Below are positions 1 to 5,729 of a DNA stretch of 6,854 nt, in pieces. Within the stretch, counting starts at the first letter, position 1; each line of letters starts with the position of its first letter. This stretch comes from Hungateiclostridiaceae bacterium UBA3934 (lineage in GTDB: Bacteria; Bacillota; Clostridia; Acetivibrionales; DTU013): the NCBI GenBank assembly GCA_002385815.1, contig DGEE01000010.1:1063-7916 (forward strand), given 5' to 3'. The notes below the pieces were generated by a model that made no database searches, was not told the DNA's origin, and was given only the letters and a program-made list of their open reading frames with translations. Both the position numbers and the translations under genes were made by a program.

Positions 1-545
1 TCCTGGACTATGCGCAGTGCTTCACCGAAGCGCTGGAAATGGACCACTTCACGTTCCCTGAGGAAGCGTAGAGGATCTATGACATCAGGATCGTCTGTCA
101 TATTGATGAGGCCCTCATATGTCGCACGTGCTTTTTGCTCTGCGGCCAGATCCTCTACGAGATCGGCTATCGGATCACCCTTGACGCCGATGTATGCCGC
201 GGTGAACGGTACGCCGTCCCCGTTCACGGGATAGATGCCCCTGTCGTGGTCGGCATAATATCCGCCGAGGCCTTCCTTCTCAAGGATCTGCGGAGGCACT
301 CCCTTTGTAAGCTGGTATACGATGGTGCCGACTATCTCCAGATGGGCGAGTTCCTCGGTGCCGATGTCATTAAGTGTTGCCTTTGCGACTTCCGTCGGCA
401 TACTGTAACGCTGGCTCAGATATCTGAGTGAAGCTGCCAGCTCGCCGTCAGGCCCGCCGTATTGCGTGATGATGTATTTGGCAAGCCTGGGATTGCAGTT
501 TTTTATTTTAACCGGGTATTGCAGTTTTTTCTCATAAACCCACAT
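1..545 (-). CDS. cotJC: CotJC, manganese-catalase-like spore coat protein (3' end cut by window edge)
   Basis: Read right to left from ATG at 543-545, this gives 181 residues with no stop before the window edge; the family is usually about 190 residues, so only a short C-terminal tail is missing. It starts MWVYEKKLQYPVK, which matches the CotJC N-terminus I know from Bacillus. The protein belongs to the manganese catalase family, a four-helix di-manganese fold that breaks down hydrogen peroxide. The expected metal ligands are visible in order: Glu35 (DGELAA), Glu65 and His68 (GTEELAHLE), Glu136 (AAEQKARATY) and His169 (REREVVHFQRF). Catalytic activity is therefore plausible but is inferred. 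In sporulating Firmicutes CotJC sits in the spore coat and interacts with CotJA. An AAGGAGG ribosome binding site lies at 554-560, 8 bases before the ATG. It is the third gene of a cotJABC operon, 43 bases after cotJB. Confidence 0.95.
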   Translation of the reverse strand, partial: MWVYEKKLQYPVKIKNCNPRLAKYIITQYGGPDGELAASLRYLSQRYSMPTEVAKATLNDIGTEELAHLEIVGTIVYQLTKGVPPQILEKEGLGGYYADHDRGIYPVNGDGVPFTAAYIGVKGDPIADLVEDLAAEQKARATYEGLINMTDDPDVIDPLRFLREREVVHFQRFGEALRIVQ

Positions 546-588
546 TTACACAACCTCCTTCTTGTAACAGGTAATACCGAAATGTCTG

Positions 589-834
589 TCAGGCTTCCCA
601 GGGCCAGGGGCTTTCGATCCAGGGCCACGGGAACGAATTGCTGGAGCAGGCAGTCAGCGGACCATACATGCGCTCATAATTATCGCGCAGCATTTTGCGC
701 TGCTGTACTGTATTCCTGAAAATCATGAATGCCTGCTGATCATACGGATGAGTATTGAGATAGAGATTCAGTTCTATTTCCATGAATTCAAGAGCCTGGA
801 TTTCCTTCAGCATTTTTTCACGGGCATCTTTCAT
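589..834 (-). CDS. cotJB: CotJB, spore coat assembly protein
   Basis: This encodes 81 residues. I chose the ATG at 832-834 because GGAGG (842-846 complement) lies 8 bases upstream; the in-frame TTG at 849 would place the ribosome binding site inside the coding region. The N-terminal half is helical and carries the family core EIQALEFMEIELNLYLNTHP (residues 11-30), followed by a second helix and YGPLT (57-61). The C-terminus is a tryptophan/proline tail with two PWPW motifs (residues 69-72 and 76-79), which is characteristic of CotJB. Its molecular function is not established; it is known as part of the CotJ coat module made in the mother cell. It lies 40 bases downstream of cotJA and 43 bases upstream of cotJC, so the three are almost certainly one operon. 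Confidence 0.93.
   Translation of the reverse strand: MKDAREKMLKEIQALEFMEIELNLYLNTHPYDQQAFMIFRNTVQQRKMLRDNYERMYGPLTACSSNSFPWPWIESPWPWEA
598..627 (-). repeat. Short direct repeat encoding the two WPW motifs of CotJB
   Basis: The 9-base string TGGCCCTGG (complement of 598-606 and 619-627) occurs twice with a 21-base period. It encodes Trp-Pro-Trp twice, seven residues apart, in the CotJB tail. The same codons are used in both copies, which fits a small tandem duplication or simply conserved composition. It has no regulatory meaning that I can see. Confidence 0.6.
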
Positions 835-874
835 TCCAAACACCTCCAATCAAATCTGAAAAATGGAACAGGAG

Positions 875-1177
875 TCATCCGTCATACGAATATGCAGGAT
901 CGGCTCCATACGGCCTGTCGAGTTCCGGGAAAATAGTGCCCTGCTTGAGACCCAGCAGCGGTGGATAGAGGCAGCAAAGGCACTGGAATGGCACATAGGC
1001 ATGTGCAAGCCTTGCACCGACAATCGGCTGAGGGTTGTAATACTGCAGTTTGCACATATCGAAGTCTTTGCAGGATATTTCGTGAGCGCCTGCTGTTTTC
1101 GTCTTTGCCTTGCCATCTGCGGAAACATTTGACGGTATATTTGCGTATGCCTCAGGCATTATATTGTTGCCAAGCAT
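875..1177 (-). CDS. cotJA: CotJA, spore coat associated protein
   Basis: This encodes 100 residues. I chose the ATG at 1175-1177 because AGGAGGG (1184-1190 complement) precedes it by 6 bases; an in-frame ATG further upstream at 1216 lacks such a site and would run close to the stop of the preceding gene. The family signature is in the C-terminal half: ARLAHAYVPFQ (55-65) and GLKQGTIFPELDRPYG (76-91). The N-terminal 45 residues or so look disordered and make the protein longer than the Bacillus CotJA of roughly 80 residues. There is a cysteine cluster, CLCC (66-69), plus Cys36 and Cys42. CotJA is needed in Bacillus for CotJC to enter the coat, so it is best seen as the assembly partner of the catalase-like protein. 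It is the first gene of the cotJ operon and lies 41 bases after the SLH gene on the same strand. Confidence 0.92.
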   Translation of the reverse strand: MLGNNIMPEAYANIPSNVSADGKAKTKTAGAHEISCKDFDMCKLQYYNPQPIVGARLAHAYVPFQCLCCLYPPLLGLKQGTIFPELDRPYGADPAYSYDG

Positions 1178-1218
1178 CAGGATCCCTCCTATACACTTTT
1201 GGTATATAATATTCATGT

Positions 1219-2616
1219 TTACATAAAAATGTTCGAAGTGGAACTTATGCCTTCAGAAATGAGAATAATTGCAGGGGAGTAAGTCAAAAGGATCAGGAGA
1301 AAGGAATATGATAAAAAACAAGATAAAGGGGTCGCAATGGCATATTCAGCGTCCCCGATGAGATCCCTTTCAAACCCCGGGCTGTATTCCCAGATTGCGC
1401 AGTACCAGTCGTCGCTGACATATTCGCCGTTCATTTTCACAAGGTGGACGGAGGACGACTTGCCATCCTGAGATTTATACTGTTCCTTACTGAGCTCGAA
1501 CAAGTTCTTTCCCCAGTTTTCAGAAACCGTATCCACTATTTTGCGGTATTCGGAATTGAGCATTGCTCCATCGATCCCGGCTTTCAAACTGAAAGTGATT
1601 TCAGTTATATTTTTCTCGGGAACAGTACACCTGGCCAGAATATTACAACTGCTGTCAGCCAGGTACAGAGTCGAGCCTGGGAACAGGCGCACCATGTCGC
1701 CGCTTTTCGACCCGTACTGTTCATAGATTTTCTCGTTGGCCAGCGCATCGATAAACATGAGTTCCTCAAAACCGTATCTGTCAGACACCTTCACACCGTA
1801 AGGGTCTGTAAAATCTTCCTCTGTCGTAGTCGTGTACAGCACCTTATCCATTTTTGGAAATAAGCTCAGCAAAGTCTGCCTGGGTATATAAGTGCCGTAG
1901 TCAATGTGGTGCTTAACCGGTACCGTCAGGTCTGTCTTTTCATCGTCCTGGCCAGGCTTGTCACCGTTGCCCTGATTTGGTGCGTCTTTAATGATACCTT
2001 CATCGGCCAGGCGCTGAAAAAGAGTTTTACTGCTATTGCGAAGGGGCTGTGACAGTGCGTTTTTGGATATGACTGCAACATCGCCCCTTGTGAATTCATT
2101 ATCGTTCAGAAGGCGGCTGTCGACCAGCCCGATCTTTACGGCAAAGGATACCGAGCCCGAATAGCTGAAATCCGGTGAGTCGCCGGAATCGGTATATCCC
2201 AGGGCACGAAGCACGAAGGTTGCGTACATGGATGCCGTTGCCTTGTCATTTGAACCAAAACGGGTCTGCGAAATTCCCTTTGTGATCCCCTTGTTATATG
2301 CATAGGCGATGTAAGGCTCACTCCATCCCGATACATCAGTGAACGGATGTGAGTAGCTTGAGTTCAATGCTTCCTGCTCCAGACCCATCAAACGCAGGAG
2401 CATGACCAGTGCCTCTGTCCTGGTTGGACTGCGCTCAAGCTCAAAAACAGGTGTGCCATCACTGCTGGTCCCGGTACCCCGGAACAGGCCCAGTTCATAA
2501 AGATACTCGGCGGCAGATTGCCAATCACCACTGGCTGCCATTGAAGGCATCGGTTGAAACATCATCGATGCAAGCAGAATCATGGTGAGGTCGATGAGAC
2601 ACAGTCGTTTCAGCAT
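1219..2616 (-). CDS. Exported S-layer homology (SLH) domain protein with uncharacterised C-terminal region
   Basis: From ATG 2614-2616 this gives 465 residues; an in-frame TTG at 2620-2622 is an alternative start adding two residues. AAAGGAGATGAT (complement of 2623-2634) serves either one. Residues 1-28 form a signal peptide: MLKR, a hydrophobic stretch rich in Met and Leu, then a likely cleavage after SMA. Three SLH repeats follow: about 31-80 (weak FxDV start), about 90-145 (clear FTDV, W..PYI..AY..GI.KGI and RFGSND), and about 150-192 (FTRGDVAVISKNAL). SLH triplets bind pyruvylated secondary cell wall polymer and anchor proteins at the cell surface. A polar Gly/Asp/Lys/Gln linker (about 210-228) leads to a region of about 200 residues that I do not recognise. 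The last 35 residues are strongly hydrophobic (about 430-454), which is unusual for a wall-anchored protein. It lies just upstream of cotJA on the same strand, so a role at the spore or cell surface is possible but is inferred only from position. Confidence 0.85.
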   Translation of the reverse strand: MLKRLCLIDLTMILLASMMFQPMPSMAASGDWQSAAEYLYELGLFRGTGTSSDGTPVFELERSPTRTEALVMLLRLMGLEQEALNSSYSHPFTDVSGWSEPYIAYAYNKGITKGISQTRFGSNDKATASMYATFVLRALGYTDSGDSPDFSYSGSVSFAVKIGLVDSRLLNDNEFTRGDVAVISKNALSQPLRNSSKTLFQRLADEGIIKDAPNQGNGDKPGQDDEKTDLTVPVKHHIDYGTYIPRQTLLSLFPKMDKVLYTTTTEEDFTDPYGVKVSDRYGFEELMFIDALANEKIYEQYGSKSGDMVRLFPGSTLYLADSSCNILARCTVPEKNITEITFSLKAGIDGAMLNSEYRKIVDTVSENWGKNLFELSKEQYKSQDGKSSSVHLVKMNGEYVSDDWYCAIWEYSPGFERDLIGDAEYAIATPLSCFLSYSFLLILLTYSPAIILISEGISSTSNIFM

Positions 2617-2664
2617 GTCCAAATCATCTCCTTTATTTAAAGCAGTTCAGGATAATACTGCCTG

Positions 2665-2693
2665 ATTATACTAACAACGTCAACCGTGGGAAT
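2665..2693 (-). promoter_or_regulatory. Weak candidate promoter for the SLH gene
   Basis: On the minus strand a perfect TATAAT lies at 2665-2670, about 50 bases before the SLH start codon. The hexamer 17 bases upstream (ATTCCC, 2688-2693) is a poor -35. A good-looking TTGACG (2678-2683) is only 7 bases from TATAAT and so cannot pair with it as a normal sigma-A promoter. The -10 box is seen in the sequence; its use is an inference. Confidence 0.3.
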
Positions 2694-2734
2694 ATAAGGA
2701 GACCATCTAAACATAAAAACTATACTTGCGGTAG

Positions 2735-2890
2735 ATGGTTTTGCAGAAATGGCTTCCTACAAAACAATTTATGCAGAAAAGTTTTTTAACGAAATTTTCA
2801 TTTGGAACATCGTATCCCGTCGTCAGGATCGAAGGCTTTGCAGGCAAAGTCAGAAAGATAGCGGGCAGGAGATATGAGCTGGAAGTTTGA
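2735..2890 (+). pseudogene. Doubtful short basic ORF, possibly the relic of a gene end
   Basis: An ATG at 2735 opens a 51-residue plus-strand frame ending at TGA 2888-2890. Its C-terminal half looks protein-like (FGTSYPVVRIEGFAGKVRK, then GRRYELEV), with mainly conserved-looking codons. The first half looks more coding in another frame, around 2713-2800, where it reads AVDGFAEMASYKTIYAEKFF before running on. This frame switch near 2790-2800 could mean a decayed gene carrying a frameshift. There is no ribosome binding site before the ATG. I do not recognise a family in either frame, and chance remains a real explanation. Confidence 0.2.
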
Positions 2891-2909
2891 TCTTTGATCA
2901 AATATATCA

Positions 2910-2938
2910 TTTACTTTACGGGAATAATATGTTAGAAT
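2910..2938 (+). promoter_or_regulatory. Sigma-A-type promoter of rpsO
   Basis: The -35 is TTTACT (2910-2915), followed by a 17-base spacer and a -10 TAGAAT (2933-2938, five of six consensus bases). A TG at 2930-2931 makes it an extended -10. The region upstream is AT-rich. Transcription would start near 2945, giving a leader of about 85 bases before the rpsO ATG. The spacing and box quality make this the best promoter in the window. Confidence 0.65.
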
Positions 2939-2944
2939 ACTTCA

Positions 2945-3031
2945 GTGTGGTTAAAAAGGCCATGGGCTCAGTTGCTGGATGCTCCGACCAGTTACTTGGC
3001 TCACGGCGTTTTAAGAAAAAGGAGGCAAAAA
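2945..3031 (+). promoter_or_regulatory. Structured rpsO leader, candidate S15 autoregulatory site
   Basis: This untranslated leader runs from the predicted start to the rpsO ribosome binding site GGAGG at 3021-3025. It contains a small hairpin, CTGG (2975-2978) with CCAG (2988-2991), flanked by near-copies of CAGTT.CT.GG (2970-2978 and 2989-2999) and two GGCTCA strings (2965-2970 and 2998-3003). Ribosomal protein S15 is known to repress its own mRNA in several bacteria through unrelated leader structures. The repeated elements and hairpin make such control plausible here, but I could not match it to a defined leader class by eye. Confidence 0.4.
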
Positions 3032-3295
3032 ATGATAAAGGAAAAGAAAGCAGAAATAATCGAAAAATTTAAGCTGCATGAGAGCGATACCGGTTCACCG
3101 GAAGTACAGATCGCCATTCTCACTGAGAGGATCAACCATCTCAACGAACACCTCAAAGAGCACAAAAAGGATCATCATTCCAGAAGAGGTCTGCTGAAGA
3201 TGGTAGGTCAGAGAAGGGGTCTGCTCAACTATCTGATGAAAAAAGACATCGAAAGGTATCGTGCAGTTATCGAGAAGCTCAACCTCAGAAAATAA
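3032..3295 (+). CDS. rpsO: 30S ribosomal protein S15
   Basis: This encodes 87 residues, close to the 88-89 typical of S15. The ATG at 3032 is preceded by GGAGG (3021-3025) 6 bases upstream; an in-frame ATG at 2945 would add 29 unrelated residues and coincides with the predicted transcript start, so it is rejected. Family motifs are clear: HESDTGSPEVQIAILTERI (residues 16-34), HLKEHKKDHHSRRGLL (43-58), and RRGLLNYLMKKDIERY (65-80). S15 binds the central domain of 16S rRNA (helices 20-22) early in small subunit assembly and forms a bridge to the 50S subunit. It is followed by a terminator and then pnp, the order found in many bacteria. It likely has its own promoter at 2910-2938. Confidence 0.98.
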   Translation: MIKEKKAEIIEKFKLHESDTGSPEVQIAILTERINHLNEHLKEHKKDHHSRRGLLKMVGQRRGLLNYLMKKDIERYRAVIEKLNLRK

Positions 3296-3326
3296 TAGTG
3301 GGCGGGTTATCCCGCTCATTATTTTT
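3294..3326 (+). terminator. Intrinsic terminator after rpsO, overlapping its stop codon
   Basis: The left arm 3294-3306 pairs with 3311-3323 over 13 base pairs (two of them G-T wobbles) around a TTAT loop, and runs into TTTTT at 3322-3326. The GC-rich core GGGCGGG/CCCGCTC is next to the loop. The stem starts within the TAA stop codon, so a ribosome finishing rpsO would cover part of it. It probably lowers transcription from rpsO into pnp. Confidence 0.85.
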
Positions 3327-3335
3327 AAATGATGG

Positions 3336-3344
3336 TGTAATAAT
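3336..3344 (+). promoter_or_regulatory. Weak candidate extended -10 promoter for pnp
   Basis: TGT followed by AATAAT (3339-3344, five of six consensus bases) forms an extended -10. There is no convincing -35 at the correct distance. A start near 3351 would place the entire pnp leader hairpin in the transcript, which is why I prefer it over the TTGACA inside that hairpin. pnp may also be reached by readthrough from rpsO. Confidence 0.25.
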
Positions 3345-3375
3345 AGCTTTATAAAAAACTAAATCGAAAACAATC

Positions 3376-3501
3376 TGCTGACGGAATGATGCGGTAGTTG
3401 ACAGAGAACAGAGACCAGGATCTGTAAAGCGAAGAATGACAGACGATTTATGGTTTCTGGTGTCCGTTTTCTGTATCAACTGCCTCTTCCGTCATGCAGC
3501 A
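3376..3501 (+). ncRNA. Long imperfect hairpin in the pnp 5' leader (cis-regulatory candidate)
   Basis: The arm 3376-3420 pairs with 3455-3501 over about 38 base pairs by my manual count. Segments are: 3376-3380 with 3497-3501; 3381-3386 with 3487-3492; 3391 with 3486; 3393-3400 with 3477-3484; 3401-3409 with 3466-3474; 3411-3412 with 3463-3464; 3414-3420 with 3455-3461. Small bulges and mismatches separate them. The apical region carries a second small stem, TCTGT (3421-3425) with ACAGA (3439-3443). The base ends 9 bases before the pnp GGAGG site. In E. coli the pnp leader forms a long hairpin cut by RNase III, after which PNPase represses its own mRNA. The structure is seen here; the mechanism is inferred by analogy. 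Confidence 0.7.
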
Positions 3502-3521
3502 TTACAAGAAGGAGGCATAAT

Positions 3522-5630
3522 ATGTACAGAACATTCAGTATGGAACTTGCCGGAAGGAATCTCACCATAGAGACCGGCCAGTTGGCGCAGTTGGCAAATG
3601 GCGCTGCGCTCGTAAGATACGGGGATACAGTTATACTGTCCACAGCGACAGCATCGGCTACCCCGAGGGAAGGCATCGACTTTTTTCCTCTCAGCGTTGA
3701 CTATGAGGAAAAACTGTATGCAGTCGGAAAAATACCCGGCGGATTCATTAAAAGAGAGGGGAAGCCGTCTGAAAAGGCTGTGCTGACCGCGAGAGTCATA
3801 GACAGACCCATCCGTCCCTTATTCCCGAAAGACTTGAGAAATGACGTAGTAGTCATCAATACGGTACTTTCAGTCGACCAGGATAATTCACCTGAAGTAG
3901 CGGCGATGATTGGTACATCTGTTGCCCTCAGTATTTCCGACATACCATTCAATGGTCCTATAGGAGGCGTTGTGTTGGGGCTCGTCGACGGCGAGATCGT
4001 CATAAATCCCAATGCGGCACAGAGAGAGAAGAGTGACATGTACGTCACACTGGCAGGCACCAGCGAAAAGATCACAATGATCGAGGCAGGCGCCAAGGAA
4101 GTATCTGAGGAAATCATGATGCAGGCGATCAAGAAAGGTCATGAGGAGATCAAAAAGATCACCGCATTCATAAATGATATCGTAGCCGAAATAGGAAAGC
4201 CCAAATTCGAATATCAGTCGGCAGAAGTGCCAAAGGAACTGTACGATGCGGTATATGACCTTGCCTATGAGGAAATGCGCAAAGCTGTGCTGACAGATGA
4301 CAAGACTGTAAGGGATTCCCGTGTGGCGGCTCTTACTGAAGAAGTGCAGCAGAAGCTGGCGGAAGAATTCCCCGAAAGTGCTTCCATTATCTCAGAGGCA
4401 ATGTATAAAATCGAAAAGAAAATTGTCAGGGAATATATACTCAAAGAAGGGAAAAGGGTGGACGGCAGAAGACTCGATGAGATCAGGCCTATGTCTGCAG
4501 CAGTGTCACTGTTGCCTAGAGCACATGGATCAGGTCTTTTCCAGAGAGGCCAGACACAGGTGATGACCATCGTTACATTGGGCTCCATAAGTGAGTCACA
4601 GATGCTGGACGGTGTGGATCTCGAGGAAGAAAAAAGGTATATGCACCACTACAACTTCCCTGGTTACAGTGTTGGAGAAGCGAAAACTTCAAGAGGCCCG
4701 GGCAGGAGAGAAATCGGGCATGGTGCGCTTGCGGAAAGGGCACTTGAGCCTGTTATACCCAGCGAAGAAGAATTTCCTTATGCCATCAGGCTGGTTTCAG
4801 AAGTTCTGATGTCCAACGGCTCCACATCACAGGGCAGCGTATGTGGAAGTACGCTTGCGCTCATGGATGCAGGAGTACCGATAAAGGCCCCCGTTGCTGG
4901 TATTTCCGCGGGTCTGATCATAGATGAGGAAAACCCGGAGAGATTCATCACATTCATGGATATACAGGGTATCGAGGATTTCTTCGGAGATATGGACTTC
5001 AAGGTGGCAGGTACGAAGGAAGGCATCACTGCCATCCAGATGGATATCAAGGTTGACGGGCTTACGTATGAGATTATCGAGCAAGCTCTGGAGCTTACTA
5101 AAAAAGGCCGCCACCAGATACTCGACGAAGTAATAGCGCCAGTCATACAGGAGCCCAGGAAATCACTTTCGCCGTATGCCCCCAAGATGTACAGGATGGA
5201 CATAGACCCGGACAAAATCAGGGAAGTTATCGGTCCTGGCGGAAAGATAATAAACAGGATAATCGATGAAACCGGCGTCAAGATCGATATCGAAGACGAT
5301 GGCAGGGTATTTGTCTCAACACCGGATGAAGAAGCCGGAAAGAGGGCAATGGCAATCATAGAAGCAATAGCTAAGGATGTACAGCCGGGCCAGGTGTTTC
5401 TTGGCAAAGTGACAAAGATCATGAATTTCGGCGCATTCGTTGAATTTGCACCCGGCAAGGAAGGGCTCGTCCATATTTCCAAGCTGGACAACAGAAGAGT
5501 TTCAAAGGTCGAGGATGTGTGCAAGGTCGGCGACGAGATGCTTGTCAAGGTACTGGATATAGACAGGCAGGGCCGCATCAACCTTTCAAGGAGAGACGCG
5601 CTGCCGGAGAACAATTCCGGGAAGCACTGA
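3522..5630 (+). CDS. pnp: Polyribonucleotide nucleotidyltransferase (PNPase)
   Basis: This encodes 702 residues, the usual length. The ATG at 3522 follows GGAGG (3511-3515) by 6 bases; an upstream in-frame ATG at 3450 lies within the leader hairpin and is rejected. PNPase is a trimeric 3'-to-5' exoribonuclease that uses phosphate to release nucleoside diphosphates and can also add tails. Domains in order are: first RNase PH fold (about 10-140, with GKIPGGFIKREG and RVIDRPIRPLFP), an alpha-helical linker domain (about 145-235), second RNase PH fold (about 310-545, with FQRGQTQV, TSRGPGRREIGHGALAERAL and SNGSTSQGSVCG), KH domain with the GxxG loop GPGG at 571-574, and S1 domain (about 623-694). 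The catalytic aspartates Asp486 and Asp492 are present in EDFFGDMDF. All key elements are intact. It lies between two intrinsic terminators and probably controls its own mRNA through the leader hairpin. Confidence 0.98.
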   Translation: MYRTFSMELAGRNLTIETGQLAQLANGAALVRYGDTVILSTATASATPREGIDFFPLSVDYEEKLYAVGKIPGGFIKREGKPSEKAVLTARVIDRPIRPLFPKDLRNDVVVINTVLSVDQDNSPEVAAMIGTSVALSISDIPFNGPIGGVVLGLVDGEIVINPNAAQREKSDMYVTLAGTSEKITMIEAGAKEVSEEIMMQAIKKGHEEIKKITAFINDIVAEIGKPKFEYQSAEVPKELYDAVYDLAYEEMRKAVLTDDKTVRDSRVAALTEEVQQKLAEEFPESASIISEAMYKIEKKIVREYILKEGKRVDGRRLDEIRPMSAAVSLLPRAHGSGLFQRGQTQVMTIVTLGSISESQMLDGVDLEEEKRYMHHYNFPGYSVGEAKTSRGPGRREIGHGALAERALEPVIPSEEEFPYAIRLVSEVLMSNGSTSQGSVCGSTLALMDAGVPIKAPVAGISAGLIIDEENPERFITFMDIQGIEDFFGDMDFKVAGTKEGITAIQMDIKVDGLTYEIIEQALELTKKGRHQILDEVIAPVIQEPRKSLSPYAPKMYRMDIDPDKIREVIGPGGKIINRIIDETGVKIDIEDDGRVFVSTPDEEAGKRAMAIIEAIAKDVQPGQVFLGKVTKIMNFGAFVEFAPGKEGLVHISKLDNRRVSKVEDVCKVGDEMLVKVLDIDRQGRINLSRRDALPENNSGKH

Positions 5631-5641
5631 TAAGATAAGGC

Positions 5642-5690
5642 AGGGACGGTCCTGCAGCGGCTTGGGCAACTGTTGAGACCGTCCTTTTTT
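5642..5690 (+). terminator. Intrinsic terminator after pnp
   Basis: GGACGGTC (5644-5651) pairs perfectly with GACCGTCC (5677-5684), followed at once by TTTTTT (5685-5690). The 25-base loop can form a short inner stem, CAG (5655-5657) with CTG (5670-5672). It starts 11 bases after the pnp stop codon. It separates pnp from the peptidase gene, although partial readthrough is possible because I see no strong promoter between them. Confidence 0.88.
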
Positions 5691-5729
5691 ATTTGGACGA
5701 TAATTCCAGAAAACATGCCAGGAGGTAAT

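Larger units (their letters stand above)
2617..3031. other. Divergent intergenic region between the SLH gene and rpsO
   Basis: These 415 bases separate minus-strand and plus-strand transcription. The left end contains the SLH ribosome binding site and upstream region. The middle (about 2700-2890) has no recognisable gene; one short plus-strand ORF at 2735-2890 is listed separately as a doubtful relic. The right end holds the rpsO promoter, leader and ribosome binding site. I see no RNA gene such as a tRNA and no mobile element ends. Confidence 0.8.

Noticed and set aside
10..431. Plus-strand open frames opposite cotJC.
   Set aside because: They are antisense to a gene with clear family motifs and metal ligands and have no ribosome binding site or recognisable product.
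1186..1214. GAATATT (minus strand, 1208-1214), a perfect match to a sigma-E -35 box, upstream of cotJA; cotJ is sigma-E dependent in Bacillus.
   Set aside because: The only -10-like sequence at the right distance (TATAGGAG, 1186-1193) overlaps the cotJA ribosome binding site, so the transcript would start almost at the ATG and lose it.
1444..1863. A 139-codon plus-strand open frame inside the SLH gene.
   Set aside because: It lies opposite the SLH protein's coding frame and has no ribosome binding site; the minus-strand frame is supported by a signal peptide and SLH repeats.
2707..2910. A 67-codon minus-strand frame in the divergent intergenic region.
   Set aside because: It has no ribosome binding site, shows no recognisable motif, and its start lies against the rpsO promoter.
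3398..3426. A perfect TTGACA at 3398-3403 as the pnp promoter -35.
   Set aside because: No good -10 lies 16-18 bases downstream (TCTGTA at 17), and the hexamer is fully accounted for as part of the paired arm of the leader hairpin.
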